NCBI GenBank assembly: GCA_014803435.1
Contig: JACYFD010000005.1
Span: forward strand, 1 to 64,000
DNA from: Cellulosimicrobium terreum
GTDB taxonomy: Bacteria; Actinomycetota; Actinomycetes; Actinomycetales; Cellulomonadaceae
Reading direction: 5' to 3'
Length of the DNA: 64,000 nucleotides
Notes under the pieces: generated by a model
Databases searched by the model: none
Seen by the model: only the letters and a program-made list of their open reading frames with translations
What the model was told of the DNA's origin: nothing
Part shown: positions 37,881-47,057 of the stretch, piece after piece
Position numbering within the stretch: position 1 is the first letter of the stretch
Layout of the letters: each line of letters begins with the position of its first letter
Made by a program: the position numbers and the translations under genes

Positions 37881-39224
37881 ATGACCACCGCTCGTCCTGA
37901 CCACGTCGCCGCGCCCGCACCGACCGCCCAGGACGAGGTGGTGCGCATCTGCCAGGAGCTGCTGCGCATCGACACGTCCAACTACGGCGACGGGTCCGGT
38001 CCGGGCGAGCGCGCGGCGGCCGAGCACGTGATGGGCCTGCTGCACGAGGTCGGGCTCGAGCCCGAGATCTTCGAGTCCGAGCCGGGGCGGGCGAGCGTCG
38101 TCGTGCGCCTCGAGGGTGCGGACCGGTCCCGCCCGGCCCTCGTCCTGCACGGGCACCTCGACGTGGTGCCCGCGCAGGCGTCCGACTGGACGGTCGACCC
38201 GTTCTCCGGCGAGGAGCGCGACGGGCTCCTGTGGGGCCGTGGCGCGGTCGACATGAAGGACATGGACGCGATGATCCTCGCGGTCGTGCGCCAGATGGCG
38301 CGCGAGGGCCGCAAGCCCGCCCGCGACGTCGTCGTGGCGTTCTTCGCCGACGAGGAGGCCGGCGGCGTGCACGGCGCGCGCTGGGCCGTCGACCACCGAC
38401 CGGACCTCTTCGAGGGCGCGACCGAGGCGATCAGCGAGGTCGGCGGGTTCTCCGTGGACGTCGGCGGTCGGCGCGCCTACCTCGTCCAGACGGCGGAGAA
38501 GGGGCTCGCGTGGCTGCGGCTCGTCGCCGACGGGCGGGCCGGTCACGGGTCGCAGGTCAACCACGACAACGCCGTGACGCACCTGGCCGAGGCCGTCGCC
38601 CGCATCGGGTCCCACGGGTGGCCCTACGTGATCACCCCGACGGTCGACGCCCTGCTGCGTGGGGTGTCCGACCTCACCGGCCTGCCGTACGACGCGCTGG
38701 ACGCGCGCAGCGTCGACGCGCTGGTCGAGGCCCTGGGGCCGGCGTCGAAGTTTGTCGGTGCGACCGTGAAGCACACGTCGAACCCGACCCAGCTGTCCGC
38801 CGGCTACAAGGCGAACGTCATCCCCGGGCGCGCGGAGGCCACCGTCGACGTGCGCCTGCTCCCCGCGCACGAGGAGGCGGGCTTCGCGCGGCTGCGCGAG
38901 CTGGCCGGCGAGCACGTGCGCATCGAGGAGATCCACCGGGACGTCGCGCTCGAGGTCCCGTTCTCCGGCAACCTCGTCGACGTCATGGTCGACTCGCTCC
39001 TCGCCGAGGACCCGGACGCCACCGTCCTGCCGTACACGCTGTCGGGTGGCACGGACAACAAGTCCCTCGCACGCCTGGGCATCACGGGGTACGGGTTCGC
39101 ACCGCTGCGGCTGCCGGGCGACCTCGACTTCGCCGGGATGTTCCACGGCGTCGACGAGCGCGTCCCGGTCGACGCCCTGCGGTTCGGCGTGCGCGTCCTG
39201 GACCGGCTCCTGCGCGACTGCTGA
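37881..39224 (+). CDS. M20-family metallopeptidase
   Basis: A 447-residue M20/M25/M40 peptidase. Metal-binding motif LVLHGHLDVVPA, the bridging Asp in WGRGAVDMKDMDAM, catalytic EE in FFADEEAGGVHGARW, the dimerisation-domain His region AGHGSQVNHDNAVTHL and the late SGGTDNKSLARLGITGYGFAPL support a di-zinc exo- or dipeptidase. TAGCGT lies 6 bases before ATG 37881, so the mRNA should be leaderless. It follows the M3 gene by 36 bases; together they suggest peptide recycling. Exact substrate unknown. Confidence 0.93.
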   Translation: MTTARPDHVAAPAPTAQDEVVRICQELLRIDTSNYGDGSGPGERAAAEHVMGLLHEVGLEPEIFESEPGRASVVVRLEGADRSRPALVLHGHLDVVPAQASDWTVDPFSGEERDGLLWGRGAVDMKDMDAMILAVVRQMAREGRKPARDVVVAFFADEEAGGVHGARWAVDHRPDLFEGATEAISEVGGFSVDVGGRRAYLVQTAEKGLAWLRLVADGRAGHGSQVNHDNAVTHLAEAVARIGSHGWPYVITPTVDALLRGVSDLTGLPYDALDARSVDALVEALGPASKFVGATVKHTSNPTQLSAGYKANVIPGRAEATVDVRLLPAHEEAGFARLRELAGEHVRIEEIHRDVALEVPFSGNLVDVMVDSLLAEDPDATVLPYTLSGGTDNKSLARLGITGYGFAPLRLPGDLDFAGMFHGVDERVPVDALRFGVRVLDRLLRDC

Positions 39225-39243
39225 CCCCGGTCCGCGGGACCGC

Positions 39244-40050
39244 TCAGCGGTCGTCGAGGAGCGCGGCGACCATGGAGCGCAACCGGGCACGGTAGCCGCC
39301 GCCGAACAGCACGGCGTGCACGGCGACCGGGTAGACCTGGTGCAGCACGACGCGGTGCCGCCAGCCCCGCGCGAGCGGGTGCGCCTCGGCGTAGCCCGCC
39401 AGGACGTCGTCGAGGAACGGCGCCCCGAAGAGCGCGAGCATCGCGAGGTCGGACTCGCGGTGCCCGCCGTGCGCGGCCGGGTCGACGAGCACCGCCTCGA
39501 CGTCGGGGCCGTGCCCCGACCCGGGACGGTGCGCCGACCACATGACGTTGCCCGACCACAGGTCGCCGTGCAGCCGCGCGGGGGAGTCGGCGAGCGCCGG
39601 GCGGGCGAGGTCCGGCAACCGTTCGGCGAGGCGGTCGAGCAGCCGTTCCTCCACGTCGTCGAGAGCGCCGCGCTCGCGGCCCTGCCGGGCGACCGGGGCG
39701 AGCCGCGCGCGGGCGTAGAACGTCGGCCAGTCGGGCCACGCGCCCGCCGGCATCGGGAGCGGGTCGTCGAGCGGCCCGAAGAACCCGTCGCCGGCATGGT
39801 CGGCCGGCGGCGCGCCCCAGGCGGGCGCCCCGGCGTCGTGCAGGACGGCGAGCCGACGGCCCAGGTCGTGCGCCGCGCCGCGCGTGGGTGCCGCGGGCGT
39901 CACGCGCTCGAGCACCAGGGCGTCGTCGCGCACGTCCCGGACCTGGACGACGCGCGGGCCGCCGGGCACGTCGAGCCACCGCAGGCCCGCCGCCTCGCAC
40001 GTGAAGAACCCGGGCGGGGCGTCCGGGCGTGACTTCGTGTGGTCGGTCAC
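39244..40050 (-). CDS. Fructosamine kinase-family protein
   Basis: A 268-residue member of the fructosamine/ketosamine-3-kinase family, an aminoglycoside-phosphotransferase-like fold that can remove early glycation products from proteins. The catalytic loop LHGDLWSGNVMWS and the metal-binding LVDPAAHGGHRESDLAMLALFG are canonical. The N-terminal part is somewhat short, with ALVLERVTPA in the nucleotide-binding region. GTG 40050. Only 10 bases separate it from the upstream DUF5703 gene, so the two are likely co-transcribed. A host-protein or small-molecule substrate is not shown. Confidence 0.88.
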   Translation of the reverse strand: MTDHTKSRPDAPPGFFTCEAAGLRWLDVPGGPRVVQVRDVRDDALVLERVTPAAPTRGAAHDLGRRLAVLHDAGAPAWGAPPADHAGDGFFGPLDDPLPMPAGAWPDWPTFYARARLAPVARQGRERGALDDVEERLLDRLAERLPDLARPALADSPARLHGDLWSGNVMWSAHRPGSGHGPDVEAVLVDPAAHGGHRESDLAMLALFGAPFLDDVLAGYAEAHPLARGWRHRVVLHQVYPVAVHAVLFGGGYRARLRSMVAALLDDR

Positions 40051-40060
40051 GATCGGGGTC

Positions 40061-40294
40061 TCAGAGCGTCGATCTCACCCGGATGATCTTGCGGCGCAGC
40101 CACACGCGACGCTCCCCGCCGACGTACAGCAGCGTGCGGTCCAGCTCCCACCGCCCGTACTCCGCCTCGTCGGTCAGGAGCCTGCTGGCGTCCGACCTGC
40201 TCGTGGATCGATCGATCGTCACGACGCGGTACTCGTACTGCCCACCCTGCGAGACCCAGCGGGACCGCTGGCTCGACGTCGACCTGCTCGGCAT
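40061..40294 (-). CDS. DUF5703-family small protein
   Basis: A 77-residue actinobacterial conserved protein. The recognisable core is YEYRVVTIDRSTSRSDASRLLTDEAEYGRWELDRTLLYVGGERRVWLRRKIIRV, strongly matching DUF5703. It is basic, has no membrane helix, and its role is unknown. ATG 40294. The fructosamine-kinase gene follows after 10 bases. The 117 bases between it and the divergent acidic-protein gene hold that gene's -10 and nothing else obvious. Confidence 0.85.
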   Translation of the reverse strand: MPSRSTSSQRSRWVSQGGQYEYRVVTIDRSTSRSDASRLLTDEAEYGRWELDRTLLYVGGERRVWLRRKIIRVRSTL

Positions 40295-40411
40295 GCGTCA
40301 CGTCCTTCCACCGACCGGAGGTGGCGGGCCGAGATCCCTCTGCCGAGGGCGTCGTCCACGCCACCTGCTTTCGACTGCCCATTGTGCACCGGGCGGGGCT
40401 ACCGTCAGGGT

Positions 40412-40756
40412 ATGACCGCTGACCCGCGCGCCGCGCTCGACCGCTTCGTCGCGGCCCTCGAGGCCCACCACCACGCCGTCGCCTCCCGGCGCGGCGAGGA
40501 CGACCCCGCCGTGGACGACGCGTACGACGTCCTCGCGGACGCGTTCGAGGTCTACGACGAGTCGCTCGGCCAGGTCTACGGCGAGGAGACGCCGTTCTAC
40601 CTCGCCGACGACGAGGACGAGGACGACGAGGCGGACGAGGGCGCCGTCGACGAGGGAGGTCTCGACGACGACGGGGCGCTCGACGACGACGACCGGTTCG
40701 ACGTCGTGGACGACGACGCGCTCGACGACCAGCTCACGGGCGAACGGGCCCGCTGA
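40412..40756 (+). CDS. Small highly acidic protein
   Basis: A 114-residue protein. Residues 1-70 form a predicted helical domain (ALDRFVAALEAHHHAVASRRGEDDPAVDDAYDVLADAFEVYDESLGQVYGEETPFYL). The rest is an Asp/Glu tract with few other residues (DDEDEDDEADEG, DDDGALDDDDRFDVVDDDALDD), close to a DNA mimic or flexible polyanion in look. Similar small acidic proteins are widespread in actinobacteria and sometimes carry doubtful primase-like names; I see no primase motif. TACCGT lies 6 bases before ATG 40412, implying a leaderless message. Confidence 0.75.
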   Translation: MTADPRAALDRFVAALEAHHHAVASRRGEDDPAVDDAYDVLADAFEVYDESLGQVYGEETPFYLADDEDEDDEADEGAVDEGGLDDDGALDDDDRFDVVDDDALDDQLTGERAR

Positions 40757-40783
40757 CCCGGCCCTGCCGAGGACCCGGTCCGC

Positions 40784-41752
40784 TCACCACCGTTCCGGGT
40801 AGCCGATCTCCAGGTCGCTGACGTCGTCGAGCGCGGACCGCACCGCGTCGGGCAGCACGAGGTCCGTCGCGGCGAGAGACGCACGCAGCTGCGCGGGCGT
40901 GCGCGCCCCGACGATCGCGCTCGAGACGGTCGCCCGCCCGAGGAGCCAGGCCAGCGCGACGTCGAGGGGTGCACGACCCAGGCCGTCGGCCGCCGTGACG
41001 ACGGCCTCCACGACGCCCGACGCCGCGGGGTCGAGGTAGGGCTCGACGAACCCGGACAGGTGCGGCGACGCGCCCCGCGAGTCCGCGGGCAGCGCCCGAC
41101 GGTACTTGCCGGTCAGGACGCCGCGTCCCAGCGGGGACCAGGCGAGCAGCCCGAGGCCCAGGGCCTCGGCGGCGGGGACCACCTCCCGCTCGACGCCGCG
41201 CTGCAGGAGCGAGTACTCCAGCTCGACGGCGGCGAGCCCCACGTCGCCCGGCGCCCCGAGGAGCGCAGCGGCCTGTGCCGTCGCCCAGGCGGGGTGGTTG
41301 GACAGGCCGACGTACCGCGTCCGTCCGGAGGTCACGGCCTGCCGCAGGGCGGACATCGTCTCCGCGAACGGGGCGAGCGTGTCCGGTGCGTGCACGAGGA
41401 ACAGGTCCACGTGGTCCGTCCCGAGCCGGGCGAGCGACTCGTCGAGCGAGTCCAGCAGCGCCCCGCGCGACGCGTCGACCAGCGGACCGTCTGCGGTGTG
41501 CCGGACGCCTGCCTTGGTGCACAGCACGACCTCGCGCCGGTCCACCTTCGACCCGAGGAGCGACCCGAGCAGCGACTCCGCGTCGCCGCCTGCGTAGGAC
41601 GCCGCGGTGTCGATCAGCGTGCCGCCCGCGTCGACGAAGTCGCGGAGCTGCTCCGCGGCGTCGAGCTCGTCGGTGTCGCGGGCCCACGTCATGGTGCCGA
41701 GTCCGAGGGTGGACACGCGCAGGCCGGTGCGGCCGAGCTGGCGGAGTTCCAT
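40784..41752 (-). CDS. Aldo/keto reductase
   Basis: A 322-residue NADPH-dependent aldo/keto reductase. The family start MELRQLGRTGLRVSTLGLGTMTW, catalytic Asp/Tyr in LIDTAASYAGGDAE, Lys in VVLCTKAG, His in DLFLVHAPD, and NADPH-binding blocks VGLSNHPAW, LLAWSPLGRGVLTGKY and IVGARTPAQL are present. It fits the YghZ/Tas-like group. The frame is open upstream, but ATG 41752 matches the family start and has TAACCT 8 bases before it. Divergent from uppP. Substrate unknown. Confidence 0.93.
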   Translation of the reverse strand: MELRQLGRTGLRVSTLGLGTMTWARDTDELDAAEQLRDFVDAGGTLIDTAASYAGGDAESLLGSLLGSKVDRREVVLCTKAGVRHTADGPLVDASRGALLDSLDESLARLGTDHVDLFLVHAPDTLAPFAETMSALRQAVTSGRTRYVGLSNHPAWATAQAAALLGAPGDVGLAAVELEYSLLQRGVEREVVPAAEALGLGLLAWSPLGRGVLTGKYRRALPADSRGASPHLSGFVEPYLDPAASGVVEAVVTAADGLGRAPLDVALAWLLGRATVSSAIVGARTPAQLRASLAATDLVLPDAVRSALDDVSDLEIGYPERW

Positions 41753-41855
41753 GAGAGCCGAGGTTACCGGCGCGCGGGACCCCGTGTCGGACGACCGAGG
41801 ACCACGTGGCGGTGCGGTCGGAGACTTCACCCGCCGGGCTGTATCGTGGCCGCTC

Positions 41856-42734
41856 GTGAACGCGTGGGAAGCCGTCCTCCTCGGCCTCGTCCAGGGCCTG
41901 ACCGAGTTCCTCCCGATCTCGTCGAGCGCACACCTGCGCATCGTCGGCGAGCTGATCGGGTCCCAGGACCCCGGGGCGGCGTTCACCGCCATCACGCAGA
42001 TCGGCACCGAGACCGCGGTCCTGCTGTACTTCCGCCGCGACATCGCGCGGATCTGTGTCGCCTGGTGGCGGTCCCTGCGCGGGGACCACGGCACCGACTG
42101 GCGCTCGCGGCTCGGACGCGCCGACCACGACGCCGCGATGGCCTGGTACATCGCGCTCGGCTCGGTGCCCATCGTGCTGCTCGGGCTGCTCTTCCAGGAG
42201 TCGATCGAGCACACCTTCCGCAACCTCTATCTCACGGCCCTCATGCTCGCGGTCTTCGCGCTCCTGCTCGGGTGGGCCGACCGGATCGGCGCGAAGCGTC
42301 GACGCCTGAGCGAGCTGTCCGCCGGCCAGGCCGTGGTCTTCGGGTTCGCGCAGGCTCTCGCTCTGGTCCCCGGCGTGTCCCGCTCGGGCGGCACGATCAC
42401 CGCCGGGCTGCTCCTGGGCTTCACGCGCGAGGCCGCGGCCCGCTACTCGTTCCTCCTGGCGATCCCGGCGGTCCTCGGCTCCGGCTTCTACCAGCTCGTG
42501 AAGTCCGCGAGCGAGCCGGCGGTGCCGGGCGCACCCGGGGCCGGGGCGACCCTCATCGCGACCCTGGTCGCGTTCGTCGTCGGCTACTTCGTCATCATCG
42601 CGTTCCTCAAGATCGTGTCGACGTTCAGCTACGCGCCGTTCGTGATCTACCGGCTCGGGCTCGCCGCCGTGCTCGTGCTGCTCCTCCTCACCGGGGTGCT
42701 CGAGCCGGGCGGGGCGCAGCCCGTCGCTCCGTGA
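41856..42734 (+). CDS. uppP: Undecaprenyl-diphosphatase (bacitracin resistance protein)
   Basis: A 292-residue membrane phosphatase that recycles undecaprenyl pyrophosphate for peptidoglycan synthesis. Diagnostic motifs are the N-terminal EAVLLGLVQGLTEFLPISSSAHLRI (with the catalytic E and the SSSAH segment) and the second repeat ALALVPGVSRSGGTITAGLLLGFTREAAARYSFLLAIPAV (PGxSRSG). About seven hydrophobic helices follow the BacA layout. GTG 41856 is chosen over the longer frame: TATCGT lies 8 bases upstream and the conserved protein starts here. Expected in the cytoplasmic membrane. Confidence 0.95.
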   Translation: MNAWEAVLLGLVQGLTEFLPISSSAHLRIVGELIGSQDPGAAFTAITQIGTETAVLLYFRRDIARICVAWWRSLRGDHGTDWRSRLGRADHDAAMAWYIALGSVPIVLLGLLFQESIEHTFRNLYLTALMLAVFALLLGWADRIGAKRRRLSELSAGQAVVFGFAQALALVPGVSRSGGTITAGLLLGFTREAAARYSFLLAIPAVLGSGFYQLVKSASEPAVPGAPGAGATLIATLVAFVVGYFVIIAFLKIVSTFSYAPFVIYRLGLAAVLVLLLLTGVLEPGGAQPVAP

Positions 42735-42755
42735 CGGGGACGTCGCCCGTGGGGC

Positions 42756-43799
42756 TCAGAGCCACCCGGCGCGCTTGAACACCCGGTACAGCACGACGCA
42801 GCCTGCGGTCATGAGCGCGATCGCGAAGGGGTAGCCGAGCAGCCAGCCGAGCTCGGGCATGTGGCGGAAGTTCATGCCGTACACGCCCGCGACGATCGTC
42901 GGGTAGACGAGGATCGCCGCCCACGCCGAGATCTTGCGCATGTCCTCGTTCTGGCGCACCGACACGCGGGAGAGGTGGGCGGAGAGCATGTCGGAGAGCA
43001 GGTCGTCGTGCGCGTCGAGGTGCCGGTCGATGCGCTCGATCGTCGTGACGACGCGCTCGAGCATGCGCCGGTTCACGGCGGGATGGTCCGGTGCGTCGTC
43101 GGGGTCGAGGGCCTCCGGCAGCTCCGTGGTGACGGGCAGGAGAGCGCGGCGCGCCTCGGTGATCTCCCGCTTGAGGTCGTAGATGCGCTGCACGGGGTCC
43201 TCGTGCCGGTCGTCGAAGACGATCCGCTCGGTCTCCGCGACGGCGTCTCCGAGGCCGAGCTCGACCTCGGCGGCGCCGGCGACGATCGACAGGACGGCGG
43301 CGGACATGACCCGACGCTCCGCGCCGTCGTGGGGCGGGCCGAGGAGCCGGAGCCGGTCGAGCATCGCCTCGTGCACCCCGGCGGCGCCCTCCTCGGCCGT
43401 CAGCACGGTGCCCGGGCCGAGCAGGCACGCGAACCGGGCCGTGGAGACCTGGCGGTCGCCCTCGGTGTACCAGGCGGTCGGCGTGACGAGGAGCAGCCAG
43501 TCGGGGGACAGGCGGCGCACGTGCGCGACCGGTCGGCGGGCGCTCCCGGCGAGGCCGGGGTGCGGGCGCCCGTCGCCGAGGCCGGCCGCGACGTCCACCA
43601 GGTCCTCGACCCGCTCCAGGCGGACCCAGGTGACCGGCCCGCCCCGCGACGTCGTGCCGACGAGGTCGTCGAGCGCGGGCAGGTCCGCAAGGTCGAGCGG
43701 CCGGGGCCTGTCGGCCACCGTGCCCACGGTCCACGCGGCCTCCGCCCGCGGTCGTCGTCCGGCCACGGCACCGGTCTGGTTCCCCGTGGGCTTCGTCAC
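42756..43799 (-). CDS. CorA-type magnesium/divalent cation transporter
   Basis: A 347-residue CorA-family channel. A large cytoplasmic domain (residues ~1-285) ends in the long stalk helix [70 protein letters not shown]. Its GMN motif (YGMNF) is the Mg2+ selectivity filter between the two C-terminal TM helices; TM2 is [24 protein letters not shown] 43799 has GAGAAT 6 bases upstream. The protein forms pentamers in the family. It is convergent with uppP (21-base gap) and divergent from mshC. Confidence 0.92.
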   Translation of the reverse strand: MTKPTGNQTGAVAGRRPRAEAAWTVGTVADRPRPLDLADLPALDDLVGTTSRGGPVTWVRLERVEDLVDVAAGLGDGRPHPGLAGSARRPVAHVRRLSPDWLLLVTPTAWYTEGDRQVSTARFACLLGPGTVLTAEEGAAGVHEAMLDRLRLLGPPHDGAERRVMSAAVLSIVAGAAEVELGLGDAVAETERIVFDDRHEDPVQRIYDLKREITEARRALLPVTTELPEALDPDDAPDHPAVNRRMLERVVTTIERIDRHLDAHDDLLSDMLSAHLSRVSVRQNEDMRKISAWAAILVYPTIVAGVYGMNFRHMPELGWLLGYPFAIALMTAGCVVLYRVFKRAGWL

Positions 43800-43906
43800 G
43801 TGCGCATTCTCGCGCGCCCGGGCGTGGCGCGCCTGCGGCGACGCGGACGCCCGCGCGCCGTGGACCTCGGGCCGGACGGCCGTGTCCCGGCCGTTACAGT
43901 GGTCGC

Positions 43907-45184
43907 GTGCGCAGCTGGCCCGCCCCGCAGATCCCCGTTCTCCCCGGCCGCGGTCTTCCCGTCCGCGTTCACGACTCGTCCTCCGGCGACCTCGTCGTCG
44001 CGTCCGCCGCCGCCGACCGCGCGTCCCTGTACGTGTGCGGCATCACCCCGTACGACGCGACGCACATCGGCCACGCCGCGACGTACGTGGCGTTCGACCT
44101 CCTCGTGCGCGCATGGCGTGACGCGGGCCACGACGTCACCTACGCCTCCAACGTGACGGACATCGACGACCCGCTCCTCGAGCGCGCGGCCGCCACGGGC
44201 AAGGACTGGCGCGCCATCGCCGTCGAGCAGACCGCACTGTTCGCGGAGGACATGACCGCGCTCGGCGTCGTGCCGCCCGACGTGTACGAGGGCGCGGTCG
44301 AGCAGATCCCCGCCGTCGTCGACGCCGTGACCCGCCTCCTCGACGCGGGGCTCGCGTACCGCGTCCCCGTCGAGCCCGGAGCGGGCGGGTCGGACCCGGG
44401 CCTCGGCGACGTCTACGCCGACCTGTCCGCCGACGCGCGGTTCGGCTCGGTCTCCGGGTTCGCGCGCGACGTCATGGAGCACCTGTTCGCCGAGCGCGGC
44501 GGCGACCCCGGCCGCGACGGCAAGAAAGACGTCCTCGACCCCCTGCTGTGGCGTCGCGAGCGTCCCGGGGAGCCCGCGTGGGACGGCGGCACCCTCGGGA
44601 CCGGTCGGCCCGGATGGCACGTCGAGTGCGCCGTCATCGCGCGCGACGGCCTCGGCCTGCCCTTCGACGTGCAGGGCGGGGGAGCGGACCTGCTGTTCCC
44701 CCACCACGAGATGTCGTCCTCGCACGACCGCATGCTCTCGGACGGCGCCGCCCCGCGCGTGCACGTGCACGCCGGGCTGGTCGCCTACCAGGGCGAGAAG
44801 ATGAGCAAGTCGCTCGGCAACCTCGTCCTCGTGTCCAACCTGCGGGCCGCCGGCGCGGACCCCATGGCGATCCGCCTCGCGCTCGTCGCGCACCACTACC
44901 GCGGCGAGTGGGAGTGGACGGACGAGGACCTGACCGCCGCGGTGCGCCGGCTCGAGACATGGCGCGACGCGATGTCCGGCAACGGCGGACCCGATGCCGC
45001 CGCGACCCTGGCGGCCGTGCGGGCCGCGCTCGCCGACGACCTGGACGCCCCGACGGCGCTCGCCGCCGTCGACGCGTGGGCGGCCGAGGCGCTGCGCCCC
45101 GGCCGGGACACGAGCTCGGACGACGAGGGCGCGCCCGGAGTCGTGTCCCGCGCCGTGAACGCGCTGCTCGGCGTGCGGCTGTAG
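43907..45184 (+). CDS. mshC: Mycothiol biosynthesis ligase MshC
   Basis: A 425-residue cysteine:1-D-myo-inosityl-2-amino-2-deoxy-alpha-D-glucopyranoside ligase, the ATP-dependent third step in making mycothiol, the actinobacterial glutathione substitute. It is a class I cysteinyl-tRNA-synthetase relative: zinc-Cys and HIGH motif in [24 protein letters not shown] (Cys44, H53-H56), zinc residues in GWHVECAV and LFPHHEMS, and the KMSKS motif [11 protein letters not shown] near 298. The anticodon-binding region of CysRS is absent, and the C-terminal helical part ends ALLGVRL as in MshC. TACAGT lies 6 bases before GTG 43907, so it is leaderless. Confidence 0.95.
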   Translation: MRSWPAPQIPVLPGRGLPVRVHDSSSGDLVVASAAADRASLYVCGITPYDATHIGHAATYVAFDLLVRAWRDAGHDVTYASNVTDIDDPLLERAAATGKDWRAIAVEQTALFAEDMTALGVVPPDVYEGAVEQIPAVVDAVTRLLDAGLAYRVPVEPGAGGSDPGLGDVYADLSADARFGSVSGFARDVMEHLFAERGGDPGRDGKKDVLDPLLWRRERPGEPAWDGGTLGTGRPGWHVECAVIARDGLGLPFDVQGGGADLLFPHHEMSSSHDRMLSDGAAPRVHVHAGLVAYQGEKMSKSLGNLVLVSNLRAAGADPMAIRLALVAHHYRGEWEWTDEDLTAAVRRLETWRDAMSGNGGPDAAATLAAVRAALADDLDAPTALAAVDAWAAEALRPGRDTSSDDEGAPGVVSRAVNALLGVRL

Positions 45185-45209
45185 GTCCGGACTCCCCGCG
45201 CCGCGCGGT

Positions 45210-46082
45210 TCAGACGGCCGGGCCCTTGCGGTCCCCGGGGCTCCCCGGGTCGCGCCGGCGCAGGTAGCGCTCGAACTCGCGCGCGATGGCCTCGCCGCTG
45301 GCCTCGGGAAGCTCGGCGGTGTCCTTCGCCTCCTCCAGCTGCTGCACGTACTCGGCGATCTCCGTGTCCTCCGCGGCCAGCTCGTCGACGCCGTGCTGCC
45401 AGGCCTCCGCGTCCTCGGGCAGCTCGCCCAGCGGGATCGGCTCGGACAGCAGCTCCTCGACGCGCGCGAGGATGGCGAGCGTCGCCTTGGGCGAGGGCGG
45501 GTGCGCGACGTAGTGCGGCACCGCCGCCCACAGCGAGACCGACTGCAGCCCGCGCTCCGCGGCGGCGTGCTGAAGGACGCCGACGATGCCCGTCGGCCCC
45601 TCGTACGCGGTCGGCTCGACGTCGAGCACGGCCTGCAGGCCGATGCTCTCCGACGTCGCCGTCATCGGGATCGGTCGGGTGTGGGGCACGTCGGCGAGCA
45701 GCGCACCCAGCGTGATGACGGAGCGGACGTCGTGCGCGCGGGCGATGTCGAGCAGCTCGCGGCAGTAGCGGCGCCACCGCATCGACGGCTCGATGCCGTG
45801 CACGAGGACGACCCGGCGACCGCTCGGTGCGAGGGTCGCGGTCGCGACCGTCGTCGTGGGCCACGTGATCTCCCGCCGCCCCTCGTCGTCCGTGCTGACG
45901 ACGGGCCGGTTCACCTGGAAGTCGTGGTACTCCTCCGGGTCGAGCTCGTCGACGTCCTGCGCGCCCCAGACCTCGTGCAGGTGCGTCATCGCGGACGTCG
46001 CGGCGCTGCCGGCGTCGTTCCAGCCCTCGAAGGCCGCGATCATCACCGTCTGACGGGCGGCGTCGTGCACGTTCTCGCTCAT
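45210..46082 (-). CDS. PAC2-family protein (proteasome-assembly-chaperone-like)
   Basis: A 290-residue PAC2-domain protein. The family core runs from VMIAAFEGWNDAGSAATSAMTHL through VNRPVV, WPTTTVATATL, VVLVHGIEPSMRWRRYCREL, VITLGALLADVPHTRPIPM and YEGPTGIVGVLQHAAAERGLQSVSLWAAVPHYVAHPPSPKATLAIL. The C-terminus is an acidic helical tail. It is related to eukaryotic PAC2 in fold, but a role in building the PrcAB barrel encoded 14 kb away is only a possibility. TAGGCT lies 6 bases before ATG 46082. Convergent with mshC (25-base gap). Confidence 0.9.
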   Translation of the reverse strand: MSENVHDAARQTVMIAAFEGWNDAGSAATSAMTHLHEVWGAQDVDELDPEEYHDFQVNRPVVSTDDEGRREITWPTTTVATATLAPSGRRVVLVHGIEPSMRWRRYCRELLDIARAHDVRSVITLGALLADVPHTRPIPMTATSESIGLQAVLDVEPTAYEGPTGIVGVLQHAAAERGLQSVSLWAAVPHYVAHPPSPKATLAILARVEELLSEPIPLGELPEDAEAWQHGVDELAAEDTEIAEYVQQLEEAKDTAELPEASGEAIAREFERYLRRRDPGSPGDRKGPAV

Positions 46083-46261
46083 CGCCCCAGCCTATGCGGC
46101 CCGGCCCGGCGGCCGCCGACGGTGGCCGCCGACGGCACGGCGGGTTCGCGCGTGGCGTACACCGGGGCGCCACGACGAGGCGGGGGGGGCGGGTGCTGCC
46201 ACGTACCCTGGCAGTACGGGTGCGCTGCACCCGTCCCCACCACCTCCGGAGGTTCCTCGTC

Positions 46262-47026
46262 GTGCCGTCGCCCCTGTCAGCGCCCCAGTCCCAGCCCGTG
46301 CCCGCGGCACTGCCGGTCACCCGCCCGCAGGCCGTCCTGTGGGACATGGACGGCACGCTCGTCGACACGGAGCCGTACTGGATCGCGGCGGAGCACGAGC
46401 TGGTCGACGCGCACGGGGGCACCTGGACGCACGAGGACGCGCTGTCCCTCGTGGGCAACCCCCTCACGACGTCCGCGCAGATCCTGCGCGACCGCGGCGG
46501 GGTGGACCTGCCCGTCGAGGAGATCGTGCGCTTCCTCGTCGGCCGGGTCGCGGAGCAGGTCCGCACGCGCGTGCCGTGGCAGCCCGGCGCGCGCGAGCTG
46601 CTCGCGACGCTGCGCGACGCCGGCGTCCCGTGCGCGCTCGTCACGATGTCCTACCGCGAGCTCGCCCAGCCCGTGGCGGACCTCGCCGGCGGGGCGTTCG
46701 ACGTGCTCGTGTGCGGCGACGAGGTCGAGCGGGGCAAGCCCGACCCGGAGCCGTACCTGACGGCGGCCGCGAGGCTCGGGGTCGACGTCGCGGCCTGCGT
46801 CGCGATCGAGGACTCGCCCGCGGGGATCGCGTCCGCGCTCGCCTCGGGCGCGGCGACGCTCGGTGTCGAGGCCGTGGTGCCGGTCCTCCCGGCCCCCGGG
46901 CTCAGCCGCACGCCCTCGCTGGAGCTCGTCGACCTCGAGCTGCTCGCGCGGCTCGTCGCCGGTGACGTCGTCGATCTCATGCCCGACGGCGCCCCCGCGG
47001 TCGCGGAGCCCGCAGCGCGCTCCTGA
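46262..47026 (+). CDS. HAD-family phosphatase (beta-phosphoglucomutase-like)
   Basis: A 254-residue HAD-superfamily hydrolase. Motif I AVLWDMDGTLVDTEPYW (nucleophile and acid Asp), motif II ALVTMSYREL, motif III Lys in VERGKPDPEPYL and motif IV CVAIEDSPAGIASALASGA are intact, and a C1 helical cap lies between I and II. It resembles small phosphatases active on sugar or nucleotide phosphates. The frame opens at 46094, but GTG 46262 is preferred, with CGGAGGTT about 10 bases upstream. Substrate not predictable. Confidence 0.92.
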   Translation: MPSPLSAPQSQPVPAALPVTRPQAVLWDMDGTLVDTEPYWIAAEHELVDAHGGTWTHEDALSLVGNPLTTSAQILRDRGGVDLPVEEIVRFLVGRVAEQVRTRVPWQPGARELLATLRDAGVPCALVTMSYRELAQPVADLAGGAFDVLVCGDEVERGKPDPEPYLTAAARLGVDVAACVAIEDSPAGIASALASGAATLGVEAVVPVLPAPGLSRTPSLELVDLELLARLVAGDVVDLMPDGAPAVAEPAARS

Positions 47027-47057
47027 GCCGCTCGGCCCGGGCGGGGGCCGAGGCTCC

